Source: Cyanodermella asteris (lineage: Eukaryota > Ascomycota > Lecanoromycetes > Ostropales > Stictidaceae). Taken from it: a stretch of DNA of 64,000 bases. This document shows, one piece after another, positions 53,319-64,000 of this stretch. Location of the stretch: contig UYJD01000005.1 of NCBI GenBank assembly GCA_900618795.1, positions 466,811 to 530,810 of the forward strand, given 5' to 3'. A program made the translations under genes and the position numbers. The notes beneath the pieces were generated by a model. The model was not told the origin of the DNA. It did not search any database and saw nothing but the letters and a program-made list of their open reading frames with translations. Within the stretch, counting starts at the first letter, position 1; each line of letters starts with the position of its first letter.

Positions 53319-56300
53319 CTAGGACATGTGCGCGTCTGCTGTTTGTTCCGACCGTCGGTCTTCCGAGTTTTTGCCAACGTAGCCAAGCCCAGGCAGGTGG
53401 TCAGCGGCGCCGTCGAGCGCCATCCCGCTTCCAGATTCTATACCAAGACTCTCAAGTTGCTCGCCAGCCTGATTGTGGCCAGGACCATCATCATCGTCGT
53501 TAAAGTTGAACAGGTTTTCCATCTGGTGACTACTGCCCGAGTTGTTGTGGCTATGATGAGAAGAGTACGTCTCACGCATAGGGCTCACCAGGCTTCCAAA
53601 ATTTGCGTTGCCGCTCATGCCATCACGTAGAGCCGATGCCACATTGAAGGGACCATTGTTCTCCGGACTAAAGAGAGATGGATCCAGTGCGCCGCTGACC
53701 GCATTCATTGGCGGCGTATTCGGACGGTAGATCGGTGATTGTGGCACGGCTGGGGACCCTCCTGCCGAATCATCCAACCCAGGTCGGTTTGACCACGATG
53801 CAAAGGTGGGAGATGTGTTCGTGATATCCGCTGGTGCCGCAGTCGTGCTTGGTGACATGGTGCTAAAGAAGGGCCGACTGCCCCCTTCAGATGTTGGTGC
53901 TCCACGGAAGGGAGGTCGACTTTCCGATGTTGCCGAGGTTGGATGACTGTTCGGCGTGCTTGATCCTCTCGAATACGGCGGAGCTGGCTGCAGTGGCTGT
54001 GGCTGTTTCGGCTTCGCTTCGCCTGTTTTGGGCTTGCTAAAAACATGCGCCTTGGTCCGGAATTGGACGGGCAAATCTTCCGGCGAATCGACCTTGTATT
54101 GTGCCATGAGCTTTTGCACCTTTGTCGGTCGAGGCTTGCGAGTGGACAAAGAGACATCAATGGTAGGTGGTGGTTCTGGCGCGACCGGCACCCATTTGTG
54201 AAGCTCCTGTCGGAGAAAATTTGTTTCGTGAGCCAAAAGGATCTCAGCGCCCTCAATCTTGCGGAGATAGAAGCGCATTGTTGGCACTTCTTCCGGCGCA
54301 GATTCCACGGGGTTGATGAAAGGCTGTAGGTACACCCGGAATTCTTGCGCTTTAGACACGATGTCTTCGAGAACGTCTTCCTCTTCTGGCTGGAAAGGCA
54401 TGGTCACCATTTGATCCTGCCAGGCTTGCAGATCTTCGAGCTTGGGCCGAGCCGCGTCTCTGGGAATTTTCACGCGCCAGTCGCACACTGGGCAAGTGTA
54501 CTTATCTTCCGGCTTGATCTTGCCACGGGCAATTTTGAGACATTTGCTGTGGTACCTATCGATTCGTGTTAGAAATTTACCAGATTGGATGTGGAGTAAG
54601 CTTACCATTCGTGACAGAGCTCGCACTCAATCATCATACCGGCTTCAGGCTGGCGACATAGACAGAATACGTCTCTTGTCGATGCCGTGCCCTGGCCGTC
54701 TTCGCTGGACGGCGAGGCCTCCCTGGAAGCAGGTTCAACCGGAACTCGCGGCTTGTCGGCGAGGTCCAAGCAGAACTCGTTTGCGTCGCGGACAATCTGC
54801 ATGTGTGCGAGGAGAATGTGGAGCGGGGCATTTGATTTGCCAAAAAGCTTCTTGCCTGCTCTCATCCAATCTTCGTGGCGCTTTATCTCCTTCTCCAGGT
54901 CACTAGAGCCTGAGGGCTTGCTGTTGGGGTTGATAGAATCCATTATCTCCTTGGCCACCTTGTATTTGGGTCGTTTGCGGAAATCCGGATGTTTGGACTT
55001 TTCATACATCGAGATGACTGCAGCGTTTGCTTCTCGCTGTTTGGCTAGAACGGCATCGGCAGCAGCACGAGTGGCGGCCGAAATCGGTGTCGTACTGGCC
55101 TGTTGCATGAGAGCTTCGAGCTGCGCGTAATGAGCGGTTTCCGCGGCGAGTACCTCCTTAATCTTCGTGTCCTGCATCTCGCCAGCTGCCTTTTGCTCCG
55201 AGAACCAGTGCAGATAGTTGTCGTTCTCCGGAATGCCAAGTTCACGACCCTCTGTTATCATTTCGTTCACCATATCGAGGTCTGTTGATCGATACATGTC
55301 GCGAGCCTTCTCGTTCCACTTCAGCTGCTTTATGACGGTTTCAAGAAATCCGATCTCTGGCAGGTCGAGATTGAAGCCCTTGCTCTCTTCGACGAGCTTT
55401 TCCAGGTCTTCAGTCATTCGAAGGGTCGGATTCTGCAACGCCGATCTAGCATTGCTCTGAAAGGTGGTTATCTCGTCGATCTTTTCTCGAAGGCGGGTTA
55501 CGGAATCGTCTTCAAACGCGAGTGCATCTGCTTCTGCGAGAAGTTTGTGCAGGTTCTCGACTTTGCGTGCGTCCTTGTCTTTATCCTCGCCGTCGTTTTG
55601 TATCGATTTGCGACCTTGACGCCATACTCGCTCGTTTTTCCGACGGTTTTGTTGCTTGCGTGCTGTGAAACTAGTGGCATCCTCTACCCACTTTTCACAC
55701 TTCTCAACGTATACTTTGAGGTCAGGCAACCCGGGTAATTCCCACTGGATGCGTTCGCCCTCATTCACAAGTGTTCTGAGCTTCTTCAATGAAGGCATTG
55801 CTTTCTCGTTGAGTTCCTCGTCAAGCTTCTCTGACCATGTGGTTGGTACTCTTGCGCGTCCCTGCACTTTGTCAACAGTCTCATCCAAGGATTGCTGGCT
55901 ATATCGGAAATAGAGTTCATGGTTCGCGTTTGTGAAACGATCTGGTTCCGCATCATCGCAACAAGCGATACTGCCGGCGTGTAAAATGCACAGTACCTTG
56001 CCAGAGTTCCTGCAAACAAAGCGAGAAAGGTAGCAGTGCGTCTTACAGTACGAGCAGCCGACCTCATCTTCTTGCAGATCGCCCTCATCGAGCTTGAAAG
56101 GCATCTTACAGCTACCGTCTTCCAACGGATCATGAGGAGCTTGCCACCAAAATCTGCACTCGTGGAACGGTTCTTTGTTGCCGTCTGCAGCTGGACCATG
56201 GGAAATATGCTGTTTGATAAAGGCAGTGCGCTCTCGCAACTCTCTTGCTCTCATCCTCTCCAAAGCCGGACCCAACCACATTGCATTTTTGATGGAAGTG

Positions 56301-58648
56301 TCGCGAGACGCAGCGGTCATCAAAAGCTCATCGTGCGAGAAGCAGGGTTGTTTGCGGAATTCGCGTAAACGCTCTACGCCGGCAAGTCCGAAAGGCTCCC
56401 AGTCGCTGGGCGCAAAGTTGACCGCTTCGTTGAAGTTGAAGCCATGATTGAAACCGGCGTGGTAGGCTTGCGGGAAAGTGATAACAAACTGTCCAGCACG
56501 CTGATCGAGAGCGTAAACATTTACGCCAGCCTTCGCAAGTGAGGCGGGTGGCAGTAATGTCACGAGCTGGAATAGAAGGTCTGGTTGCTGCTCGAAAAGT
56601 TCTGGAACGGTCTCCTTCATGACTTGCTCGAATCTCTCGGCATCGGCGCCCGGTATTCCGTACCACGTTTTCGTATCACCAAAGTGCTGATAGTTTGCAG
56701 AATATGTATAGTGATCCTCGTTGTGCCAGCAAAATGTTGAGAAGCACATACCGACATACAACCAAGGCACCGTCATGCCAGATATGTCTGATTTGATATG
56801 TCTAAAGAGCGACTCTGGCAGAAGCGGCATGATGTTCAAGTTCCAAGGATCAGTCGAGTATGGATCCAGAGGCGATTTTTCCGAGTCGGGAAATCCGCTC
56901 CCATGAGTAGTGGAGTGTATGTCCGCGCCGTACTCAACCTCAACAGTTTCGGTCAAGCTTTCCACCAGACGCCAGAATTCTTTCTCGACGTCATCTTCTG
57001 TGGTGGGTACTTTGCGTCCAAGCACTGGATCGTGGCGCATCTTCGTCTCGAAGTAGCTCTGCTTGAAGTTGTTGGCTTTTTCTTGGAATTGTCTTAGGCT
57101 GTAAATGCCGCCTTCTTCGAAACCAAACTCCCCAGTCCCAACCAAGCATCGTGGACAATGCCAATCAGCACCTTCATCTTTCGGAGGCAGGTCAAGACAC
57201 CTCCGATGGTATCCATTCTCGCAACTGTCGCAGATGACGAGGGACTTGGGGTCTTCCTTAATACCGCAGCCTTCGCATCTTTCTCCAGCTTTGCCTTCGA
57301 GGACCTTAGGTGGTGGTTTTTGGCCGCCGCCCATGCGGGACGCGGCTAGTGGTCGCAACAAGCTCATATGCGAACCTGCAACCGTCGGCGCAGCCGATCC
57401 GTCCTTGCGAGCACGTTTGCTTCGCCTTCCGCTATCCGTGTCATCATTAGAAGGGGATTCCGAACCATTCATGGTCTCGTGACTGATGGCACGCTTCAGG
57501 CTCTTCGCTGAAGATGTGCCATTTACAAGTTTGCCTTGCGCCGAGGCTTTGCCTGGAGTGTCCATGGGACTCCCTTGTTTGGCTGGCGTTGTCGTGCCGT
57601 TCGTGTGCTCCCATCGCAGCTGCTGGGTGGTGTTCACAGCTTGGAAACTGGCCGGCGTCAAATTGACTGGCGTGAAGCCCAAATGGGCTGGACTCTGAGA
57701 CGGAGCTGGCGGAGGAGCAGAAGACGGATTGTTCACTGGTGTGAATCCCATTGATTGTTGGACAGGGGCCGGGGAGGGTTTTGGCGGGTCCTTCTCTTCC
57801 AACTTTGGAATTGCGGGCGGCGTGGCGGAATATCGATCCGAGTCCAAGTCTGCATACGGTGTGGGCACCTTTTTCATCGGAGACTGAGTTGGGGTGTACG
57901 GCCCGCCATGTTCGAGCTCCAGTTGTTGTTGGACGCCTGGCTTGGCCACTCGCAGATACTCCTCGTATGGCTGTAGCCATTTTTGGTAGGAGTTCTTCAA
58001 CGACGTGGACAGCGACGACATGATCTTTCCACTGTATCCCAGGTCTCGCCCAATCTCAGCCCATTTCTTGGTCTTGCAAACCGTTTCAAAGCCACCTCTT
58101 GCCTCAACAGCCTTCTTCAGCTTGTACAAGTCCAGGGGTCTCTTGTCGACGCTTGGAAACCTGTTGAGGTTCATGCCATGCTGCTTGTGAAACTTTGCCA
58201 GTTGGTCGAGATAGTTGAGGTTCGTTCTGGTGCTGCCTTCGACCGAATTCAGCTCCTGGCGTCGCGTGCGAAAGTGGAACTTCTCCGTGTCGATTGCGAA
58301 TGGTGGTACCCACGAGTCTGGAGGGATGATCTTGCATATGCCGTATTTGCTTGCTTCCGGCGCGATCTTGTGCATGTATTCCATTGGATCTTGCCACTCT
58401 TCTTCTGTCGGCCGATACGTGGGTGCTTCCCGCAGCCCATGCAGGCGATTCGTTCGGACGACATCTTTCGCAGCAGTCTTCGTTCCACGGACCTCGACGG
58501 TGGACATGTCAAGCGGCGGAGCGCTGCGCATGCTTAAAGGTATGTGTGGTGCATAGGGTGTGTAGGCGGTTGATTTGGACGCGCTGGAGTGGGCGCCATT
58601 CTGGACAGGCTTGCTCGCCGAGCCGCCTGTTGCCGGGGCCGACACCAT
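53319..58648 (-). CDS. KDM5: KDM5/JARID1-type histone H3K4 demethylase
   Basis: Two exons: 58648-54606 and 54555-53319 (50-nt intron inside the second PHD finger, joining CHEW to YHSKC), 1,759 residues. In order: JmjN (TYRPTEEEWQDPMEYM, about 77-120), ARID (about 150-245, DLYKLKKAVEARGGF), PHD1 (CEGCGIKEDPKSLVICDSC, about 455-505), JmjC (about 620-790), C5HC2 zinc finger (CSYCKTHCYLSRFVC), a PLU-1 helical region, and PHD2 (FCLCRQPEAGMMIECELC). The Fe(II) ligands are visible as HNE in FCWHNEDHYTYS and the later His in AYHAGFNHGFNF, so it should be active. The family removes methyl groups from H3K4. The last ~330 residues are S/P-rich and disordered. Confidence 0.93.
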
Positions 58649-59478
58649 GCCTGGGAGGCGATGTGTTTGTCACACGATGATTTTCAGAGACGGACGATGT
58701 AGTGTAGGAGAGTTGGAGGCGCTAGAAAGGTGAATGAAGGGGTGCGTCGGTTGACATGCGAGGCCGCAGCTACTATTCGCAGACGTAGATAGCAGGTGTC
58801 AGAGCTTAGAGCCGATGAGAGTCAGTGCAAGGCGGAGCTTCGTAACCCATGGCAGGGTGAGTAGTTGACGCATACAAGGCGCCAGAAAGCGACGAGAAGC
58901 CCCGAGCGTAGGACGACCGGGCGATGGTGCGTGGGTATGGGTATGGGGGTGGTGGTGGTGGACTGGCGTAAGTAGGAGCGAGAGGAATTATAGAGAAGAA
59001 TGGTCTACGAAACGAAACGATAAAGCTGGCGGCGGGCCGAACAGACACAGACGGCGACTCCAAGCAGAGTCTTGGCGGGCACAGCGCTGCTCAGAGCTTA
59101 AGCGTCTTCCATTCCTTCCAGCTGCCCGAGTCTCTAACACGTGCCGCTTCGATCGATGCTTTGCTTGATGGCTTCCCAACTCGACTCAACGGAGACTGTG
59201 GCATCTCTATACTGCTGTACTGCATCTGCTCCCGTACTGCTACCTTCACTTCTCTGCTGTCGACCTACCCACTTGCCTCCACCGATACAGGCCGAACCCT
59301 GCCCACCAAGTTCTGCGTGAGAGCTATTGAATAATGCCCTTTACCCGCCCGCTCTCTTGGTCTCATTGAGAACCGAGCTGCCCGTCCTGGCCGCGGTTTC
59401 TCCCGAGACCATCCATCGGCCGATCCTATCTCGACGTCGACATTTGCATGGCCGACAGCTAGCTACCCTTCCACTGCC
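58649..59478. promoter_or_regulatory. divergent promoter region, KDM5 and SLX1
   Basis: 830 bp shared by the two genes. It contains a G-rich tract at about 58931-58962 (runs of three to five G separated by TAT, then GGT repeats) with G-quadruplex potential on the plus strand. The part next to SLX1 is C/T-rich. Confidence 0.5.
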
Positions 59479-60813
59479 ATGGATCCCAAACCGATTCCGG
59501 CCTTGTACTGCTGCTACCTCCTCCGCTCCACCGTGCGCCATGCCTCTCTCTACGTCGGCAGCACTCCCAACCCTGCCCGGCGACTGCGGCAGCACAACGG
59601 CGATACCAAGGGCGGCGCCGTACGTGTGGCCTGACTCACCACATCCACAGTCGCATGATGTGTTGGATGCTGACATGCATTCCTACTAGAGCCGAACGGC
59701 GCGCCCCAGTCTGCGGCCATGGGAGATGGCTTGTATCGTCACCGGCTTTCCTTCGCATCTATCGGCACTGCAATTTGAGTGAGTATTTGACAGAGTCTGC
59801 CATTTTGCTTGCGCGCTGGTGTATTCACAATGTCTCACAGATGGGCTTGGCAGAACACGCATTTGACTCGCCACATTACCAATGAAGATCGCATTACGTT
59901 GGCAACTACCAGGACGAAAGTCAACAAGACCACTGGTCGCGTCCGGCATCGTCCTGGCAGGCCGAACATGAATCTGGCAGAGCGGCTTGCCAACTTGCAC
60001 CTGTTGCTCATCACCAAAGCTTTTGCAAGATGGCCTCTCGAGATACGATTCTTCGCCGAAGATGTATACAACGTCTGGACCAAGCGATGCCTAGACATGG
60101 GAGATGACTTGAAAGGCAAGGTCAGGTTCTTCCTCGACAAGCCGGCAGCTTCAGCGGTATCTGGGGGGACCGAGCTGGAGGGCGGATTTGAAGGACTCGA
60201 TCCAAGCTACCAGCCATTGAAAGCGCACATCGACAAGAGTGCGTTTCTAGCGGCCGAAGGAGAAGATGTTGACTGCGCTGTGTGCGCCGAGAAGCTGGAG
60301 CATCTCGACAGCGCCCTTGTGTGTCCACAACCCGGCTGCCAGTCCGCTTCTCACATGGCGTGCATGAAAGACCGATTCTTAGAATCAGAAGGTGGAAGCG
60401 AGCCCCTTCCGCGCTTTGGAACTTGTCCTTCGTGCCATTCTGACTTGCAATGGGTCGACTTGGTAAAAGAGTTGACGCTGCGAAGCAGAGGGGCCCAGGA
60501 GGTGGCGAAACTCCAGAAGAAGCGGAGGTCGAAGCCCAAACCTGATTCATTATCTGCCACGGCAGTAGCAGATACTGACGATTCTGAAGGGAACCTTACT
60601 TTCGAGTCTGATTCAGAAGATGACATGGATCCTGAAGTCGACGATGCTATTAATGAGGCGAACGGAGATGAAACGGCCGATACGGAGGACGATATGATGC
60701 CGAGCGTAGAAGACATGGATCCGTGGCGTTCAGGATCGAAACAGGCCTCTGGAAGGTCGAAATATGTAGTGCCAGACAGCGAGCTGGAGTTTGTAGAACT
60801 ATCTAGCGATTGA
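59479..60813 (+). CDS. SLX1: structure-specific endonuclease subunit Slx1
   Basis: Three exons: 59479-59619, 59690-59778 and 59841-60813, giving 400 residues; the introns are 70 and 62 nt. The N-terminus is the GIY-YIG nuclease domain: [25 protein letters not shown] with the catalytic Arg, and the metal-binding Glu in ALQFEWAWQN, whose codon is split by intron 2. A C-terminal RING/PHD-like finger ([28 protein letters not shown]) follows at about 230-300. The tail is acidic. With Slx4 it cleaves branched DNA such as Holliday junctions and flaps. All catalytic landmarks are present. Confidence 0.93.
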
Positions 60814-61130
60814 AGGTCTGTTCCAAAGCGGGCTGACAGAAGTCATACCACACGTCCTGTTCTAGCTCCTATGGATGCGACTCCTGTGAGGACATCCACG
60901 GGTACATAGGTGAATAAGAATGAGGCTGTTCATGTCAATATTCCTCTAGGTAGGCTTGATGGTGCTTACCGACCTCCTTGGGTAGGGAGAGTCCCAAGTG
61001 TCTCCGTTAGAGCCTTTGTCAGTCTGCCTTGGTGCTCACCCATCCGTGTGTGCAGTTCCGGGTGTCCTGACCGCGCCATGAATTTCTCTGCCGCTTCTTC
61101 GACGCCTGCTGCGTCCTACACTCGCACACT
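60814..61130. other. convergent gap SLX1 / CDC8
   Basis: 317 bp between two stops. Nothing recognised. Confidence 0.4.
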
Positions 61131-62032
61131 TCACGGCAACAGATCCCCAAACCTCCCCACAGGCCGCCTCCTAACCTCCCCGTCCCCCAACACCCGCCTC
61201 ACAACCCCCTCAATCTCCCCGCCAACCTCCTCCACCCCGCGATCCGCATCGACGACCCAAACCCCGCTCGCGCCCCCCTCCTCCCGCATCCCGACCCTCT
61301 CCCACAGCCCGGCAAACTGGCCCCGCACCCTCTCCTGCATCTCCCTCTCCTCGTACCTCTCCCTCCCGAACCCGCCCCTCGCCTCCGCCACGGGCTCGCT
61401 CACCGTCAGGAACACCACCACGTCCGGTTTCGGAAGGCCGATCTCGGGCCGCCACGCCCAGGTCAGGTCGAGCTCCGGGTTGCGCTTGGCGGCCGAGTAG
61501 ACGGCGCCGGAGAAGGAGTAGCGGTCGAGGATCAGGGTCGTGCCGGAGGCGAGGGCGGAGAGGATCGAGGGCGCGGCTTCCCAGCGGTTGGCGGAGAAGA
61601 GGAGGTGGATCGCTTGGTCGGAGAGGGTGCTTGTGGGGCTGGTGAGGTAGGCGTTTATGCTGGTTCCGGTCGGGGTTGTGCGGTCTGCGGCAGGATGGAG
61701 GTTAGCGGCGTGTGGATTGGGATAGGTGATGATTTGTCCGGAGGTCGAAGGGAAAAAATGGGATGTAGAGAAGATATCAAATTATAGGCCGGACAGTCAT
61801 TGAGTGGTGAGAGAGGATCATGTTGGCCAGATTGAGCGTGGACTGTGAGAGGGGGGTTTTGCTTACCTGGAAAACGCATTTGCTTGACTTTGTGGCCTGA
61901 TGCCGCGAGCGACTCGGCGAGGAGTTTGCATTGAGTTGATTTGCCAGACCGATCAAGGCCTTCGAGGACAATCAAGAGGCCGCGACCTTCAGGCGAAGAA
62001 GTGGTGGAAGTGGTCATCTCCGAGGCAGACAT
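61131..62032 (-). CDS. CDC8: thymidylate kinase Cdc8
   Basis: Two exons: 62032-61867 and 61684-61131, 239 residues; the ATG at 62017 is an alternative start (234 residues). The 182-nt intron is longer than most here and joins MRFP to DRTTPTGTSINAYL. The P-loop is LEGLDRSGKSTQ, the LID/DRX motif is LILDRYSFSG, and PKPDVVVFLTVS follows, all standard for dTMP kinase (dTMP + ATP to dTDP + ADP). The C-terminal third is very G/C-rich and charged. An in-frame open reading upstream of the chosen start adds unlike-family residues. It is essential for dTTP supply in yeast. Confidence 0.92.
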
Positions 62033-63338
62033 TGAATGAAGTCGACCGACAGGAGTAGAACAATCCGTCAGAAGATCAAAGATATATTCCTCGGGTCTGA
62101 CGTGTTCGATCCGTGCAGTACTTTCTCCTTGCACAAAGAAAAACGTACTCAATTTTGAGACCCCTCTATCAAAGTGATTTGTGGCAAATGCGTGGAGAAA
62201 AAAGATGTACGTGGGTGACTTAACGCGTATTCATTGACCCGAGTGCCGCTCGCCTCTCTCTAACGAATCGCATGAACCGACGTCCGAACTTTCGCCATGC
62301 GGGGCAGTCTTCTCGAAACCAAGATCCAAATCGATCGATGCAAAAGCTAGATCAGCTGGGGGTTCCCTCGAAGTCCGGCGCCAAAAGTCAGAAGCTGGCG
62401 GGGCTACCTCTATGCAGCTGCGTAACGACCTACATTTTCGACCTGGAATAAATTTCTTTTTTTTTAACGACGGATATTCACGAAACCATCGTCATGTTTG
62501 CGTTTGGCCCGCAAAGTCATGTTGAAACCCAAGCGCGATTCCATAAACACACCGCATGAGTCGCATGAATTGGTATTAGATAGAATGATCAAGCTGGAGG
62601 CCGGCCCTCTGTGGCAAGAGTTCGAAGACCTGTGGCCTAATTTCGTTACTGTATCGCGGCGGTTAGAGAGTCGAGGCGGGTAGAAAGAAGTCTCTGCCGG
62701 CCTCTTTTGTGACATGTCCGAAATTTATTTTGGCAACTGCATGACATAGATATCGTGATATCGACCTGATTTCCTGCTTAAGGGCTTCGCTGAGTTACTG
62801 GCTGAGTTACTAGTTGAGCACTTGATTAGGTACTTGACTGAATGCTTATCGAGATGCTTAGCAAGTTACTTGGCTAATTACTTGACTCAATACTGAGCTT
62901 CATATTCAGTTAGACATTTGGCAGGGTGTTGGATAGGGTATTGGGTGGGGTGTCGGGGAGGGTTCTCGGCTGGTATGAACGGGACACCAGCAGCAATTTC
63001 CTTTCCGCCCACCTTGGTCGCCTAGGAGGCTGCGGCGCCAGAACGGGAGATCTACACTAACGAGCGAGAAAAGTTGAGAGCAAATAGTTCTCCAATCTGA
63101 CTCAGATTCGCCTTATCAAGTTATGTCACTTGCGGTCCACCAATGTTGAGCCATGATCGGGCTTGGATGTACAATCGTGCTATACCTTTACAGAAAACCC
63201 ACTCCTTGGACACTTAACATTCTTATAATCTTTCGAATGAATTCGACTTCAGAAATGCCTCGTTCTCCTACCGACGTGTGCAAACTATGCTGAAGATCCG
63301 TTGGTGGCAACAGCGGTGCTTTCAGATACAGCAGGGCT
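62033..63338. other. 1.3 kb gap with minisatellite
   Basis: No gene is recognised. It holds the CDC8 promoter, a T9 run at about 62457-62465 and the 12-bp repeat at 62789-62968 described separately. A 61-residue frame at 62498-62683 lacks any recognisable feature. Confidence 0.5.
62789..62968. repeat. 12-bp tandem repeat, 15 units
   Basis: Fifteen degenerate units follow each other with an exact 12-bp period and no indel. Examples are GCTGAGTTACTG, GTTGAGCACTTG, ATTAGGTACTTG, GCAAGTTACTTG and GCTAATTACTTG. Units become G-rich toward the 3' side (GCAGGGTGTTGG, GTGGGGTGTCGG). The core (C/T)TGARGTACTTG is the same as on the coding strand of the array in the UNC93-like intron at 29.6 kb. One frame is open for about nine units and reads AELLAELLVEHLIRYL, a tetrapeptide pattern. 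Confidence 0.85.
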
Positions 63339-64000
63339 CTATGCATCGCGCTTCGGCGACTTCAACGTCAATGGGAACACGTAGTCGTCGGGATCTTCCT
63401 CGTCTCTGTGGCACAATTAGCTGTGATGCATGACATGCAGGTGATGAACATACGGCAGTTTCCAGGCAATGTAGTCCTCGGTGCTCAGACCCTCTTGACC
63501 TTCCTGCAAAGAGGCGAAGTCGCCAGGGGTCATGATGCCGGCGCGGTCTCTCGGAGATCCAGGCACGGACAGCGGACGGGTAAGCTTCGGCTCGGCGTTG
63601 TCAAAGATGTGTGACCCGTCCTCGTCATCGGCGAATGAATCGGGGTAGGCTGTGAAGCATTAGCGTATCGTTGAAGTCGACGGATCGTTGAGACTTACCT
63701 CGGCGGAGCGCCAATTGACGTGCTTTGACATATTCCATGCCCATGCGCTTCCAGTCCAGTAGATCACTGAGTCGCTCAGTACGGTTGCGCTGGTTGATAC
63801 GTTGTCTCCTGCTCTTTTCACAGAAAGCTTCCATATATTGGGTGAGCTGGTTCACCGAGTCGTCGACACCCTTCGCTCTCCTGTCGACAATATAGATGCC
63901 ATAGTCCGAGGCGTTCTCAATAAGCTCTTCCATGTAGCAACCAAAGCCTGACAGATTTGTTGTAATGCTGGGAACACCCATGACCGTACACTCCGCAGGC
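63339..64000 (-). CDS. GSY1: glycogen synthase, 3' part (gene runs off the window)
   Basis: The visible exons on the minus strand are >64000-63699, 63649-63454 and 63405-63339, with introns of 49 and 48 nt. The first visible residues [20 protein letters not shown] are the near-C-terminal active-site region of eukaryotic (GT3) glycogen synthase. Then come [34 protein letters not shown] (arginine cluster that binds glucose-6-phosphate, here [14 protein letters not shown]) and a Ser/Pro/Asp-rich tail [12 protein letters not shown] with likely phosphorylation sites. It ends [10 protein letters not shown]...KRDA. The enzyme adds UDP-glucose to glycogen and is controlled by phosphorylation and glucose-6-phosphate. 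The N-terminal part lies outside. Confidence 0.93.

Overview
The window is nuclear DNA of a filamentous ascomycete (Pezizomycotina; Dothideomycetes is my best but unproven guess). Genes lie on both strands. Many carry short introns of 47-70 nt with GT..AG ends and CTAAC/CTGAC-like branch sites. The gene set is typically fungal: a PDR-type ABC pump, the ER SNARE Ufe1, Bbc1, a CipC-like protein, an AflR-type Zn2Cys6 regulator and UNC93-like carriers. I saw no CRISPR array, bacterial operon, confident tRNA/rRNA gene, LTR element or virus-like element.

Layout. 0.2-12 kb: BMT5-like rRNA methyltransferase, two orphan genes, a 1,591-residue PDR ABC transporter and a MORG1-like WD40 protein. 12.8-14.4 kb: a decayed MFS transporter. 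15.7-23.6 kb: an acidic secreted protein with a reading-frame problem, UFE1 and RTR1 (convergent) and BBC1. 23.9-34.5 kb: an accessory-looking block with a broken AflR-type regulator, a broken DHA2-type MFS pump, an intact UNC93-like membrane protein, a divergently transcribed flavin-dependent monooxygenase and an SDR. 34.7-45.3 kb: SYG1/XPR1-like phosphate protein, CipC-like protein, CFD1, a 3-hydroxyisobutyrate dehydrogenase-like enzyme, a metallo-beta-lactamase-fold hydrolase and NOB1. 45.3-48.2 kb: the largest gap. 48-64 kb: an orphan ORF, AP-1 mu, mitochondrial ribosomal protein mL57, a KDM5-type histone demethylase, SLX1, thymidylate kinase CDC8 and the 3' end of glycogen synthase.

How the genes relate. 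Most are independent housekeeping genes: ribosome maturation (BMT5, NOB1, mL57), Fe-S assembly (CFD1), trafficking (UFE1, APM1, BBC1), chromatin and transcription (KDM5, RTR1), DNA metabolism (SLX1, CDC8) and storage carbon (GSY). The 24-34 kb block looks like the remnant of a small metabolic or export cluster: its regulator and one pump are broken, while the monooxygenase, SDR and UNC93-like gene still have clean reading frames and splice sites.

The most unusual structure is a degenerate tandem repeat with an exact 12-bp period and a core close to CTGARGTACTTG. It occurs twice: inside the last intron of the UNC93-like gene (13 contiguous units in strict phase) and in the gap before glycogen synthase (15 units in strict phase). 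In the UNC93-like gene the array is stop-free in the frame of the last exon, and a second good acceptor would turn it into an in-frame exon of hydrophobic tetrapeptide repeats. Both loci read as E-x-L-x tetrapeptides in one frame.
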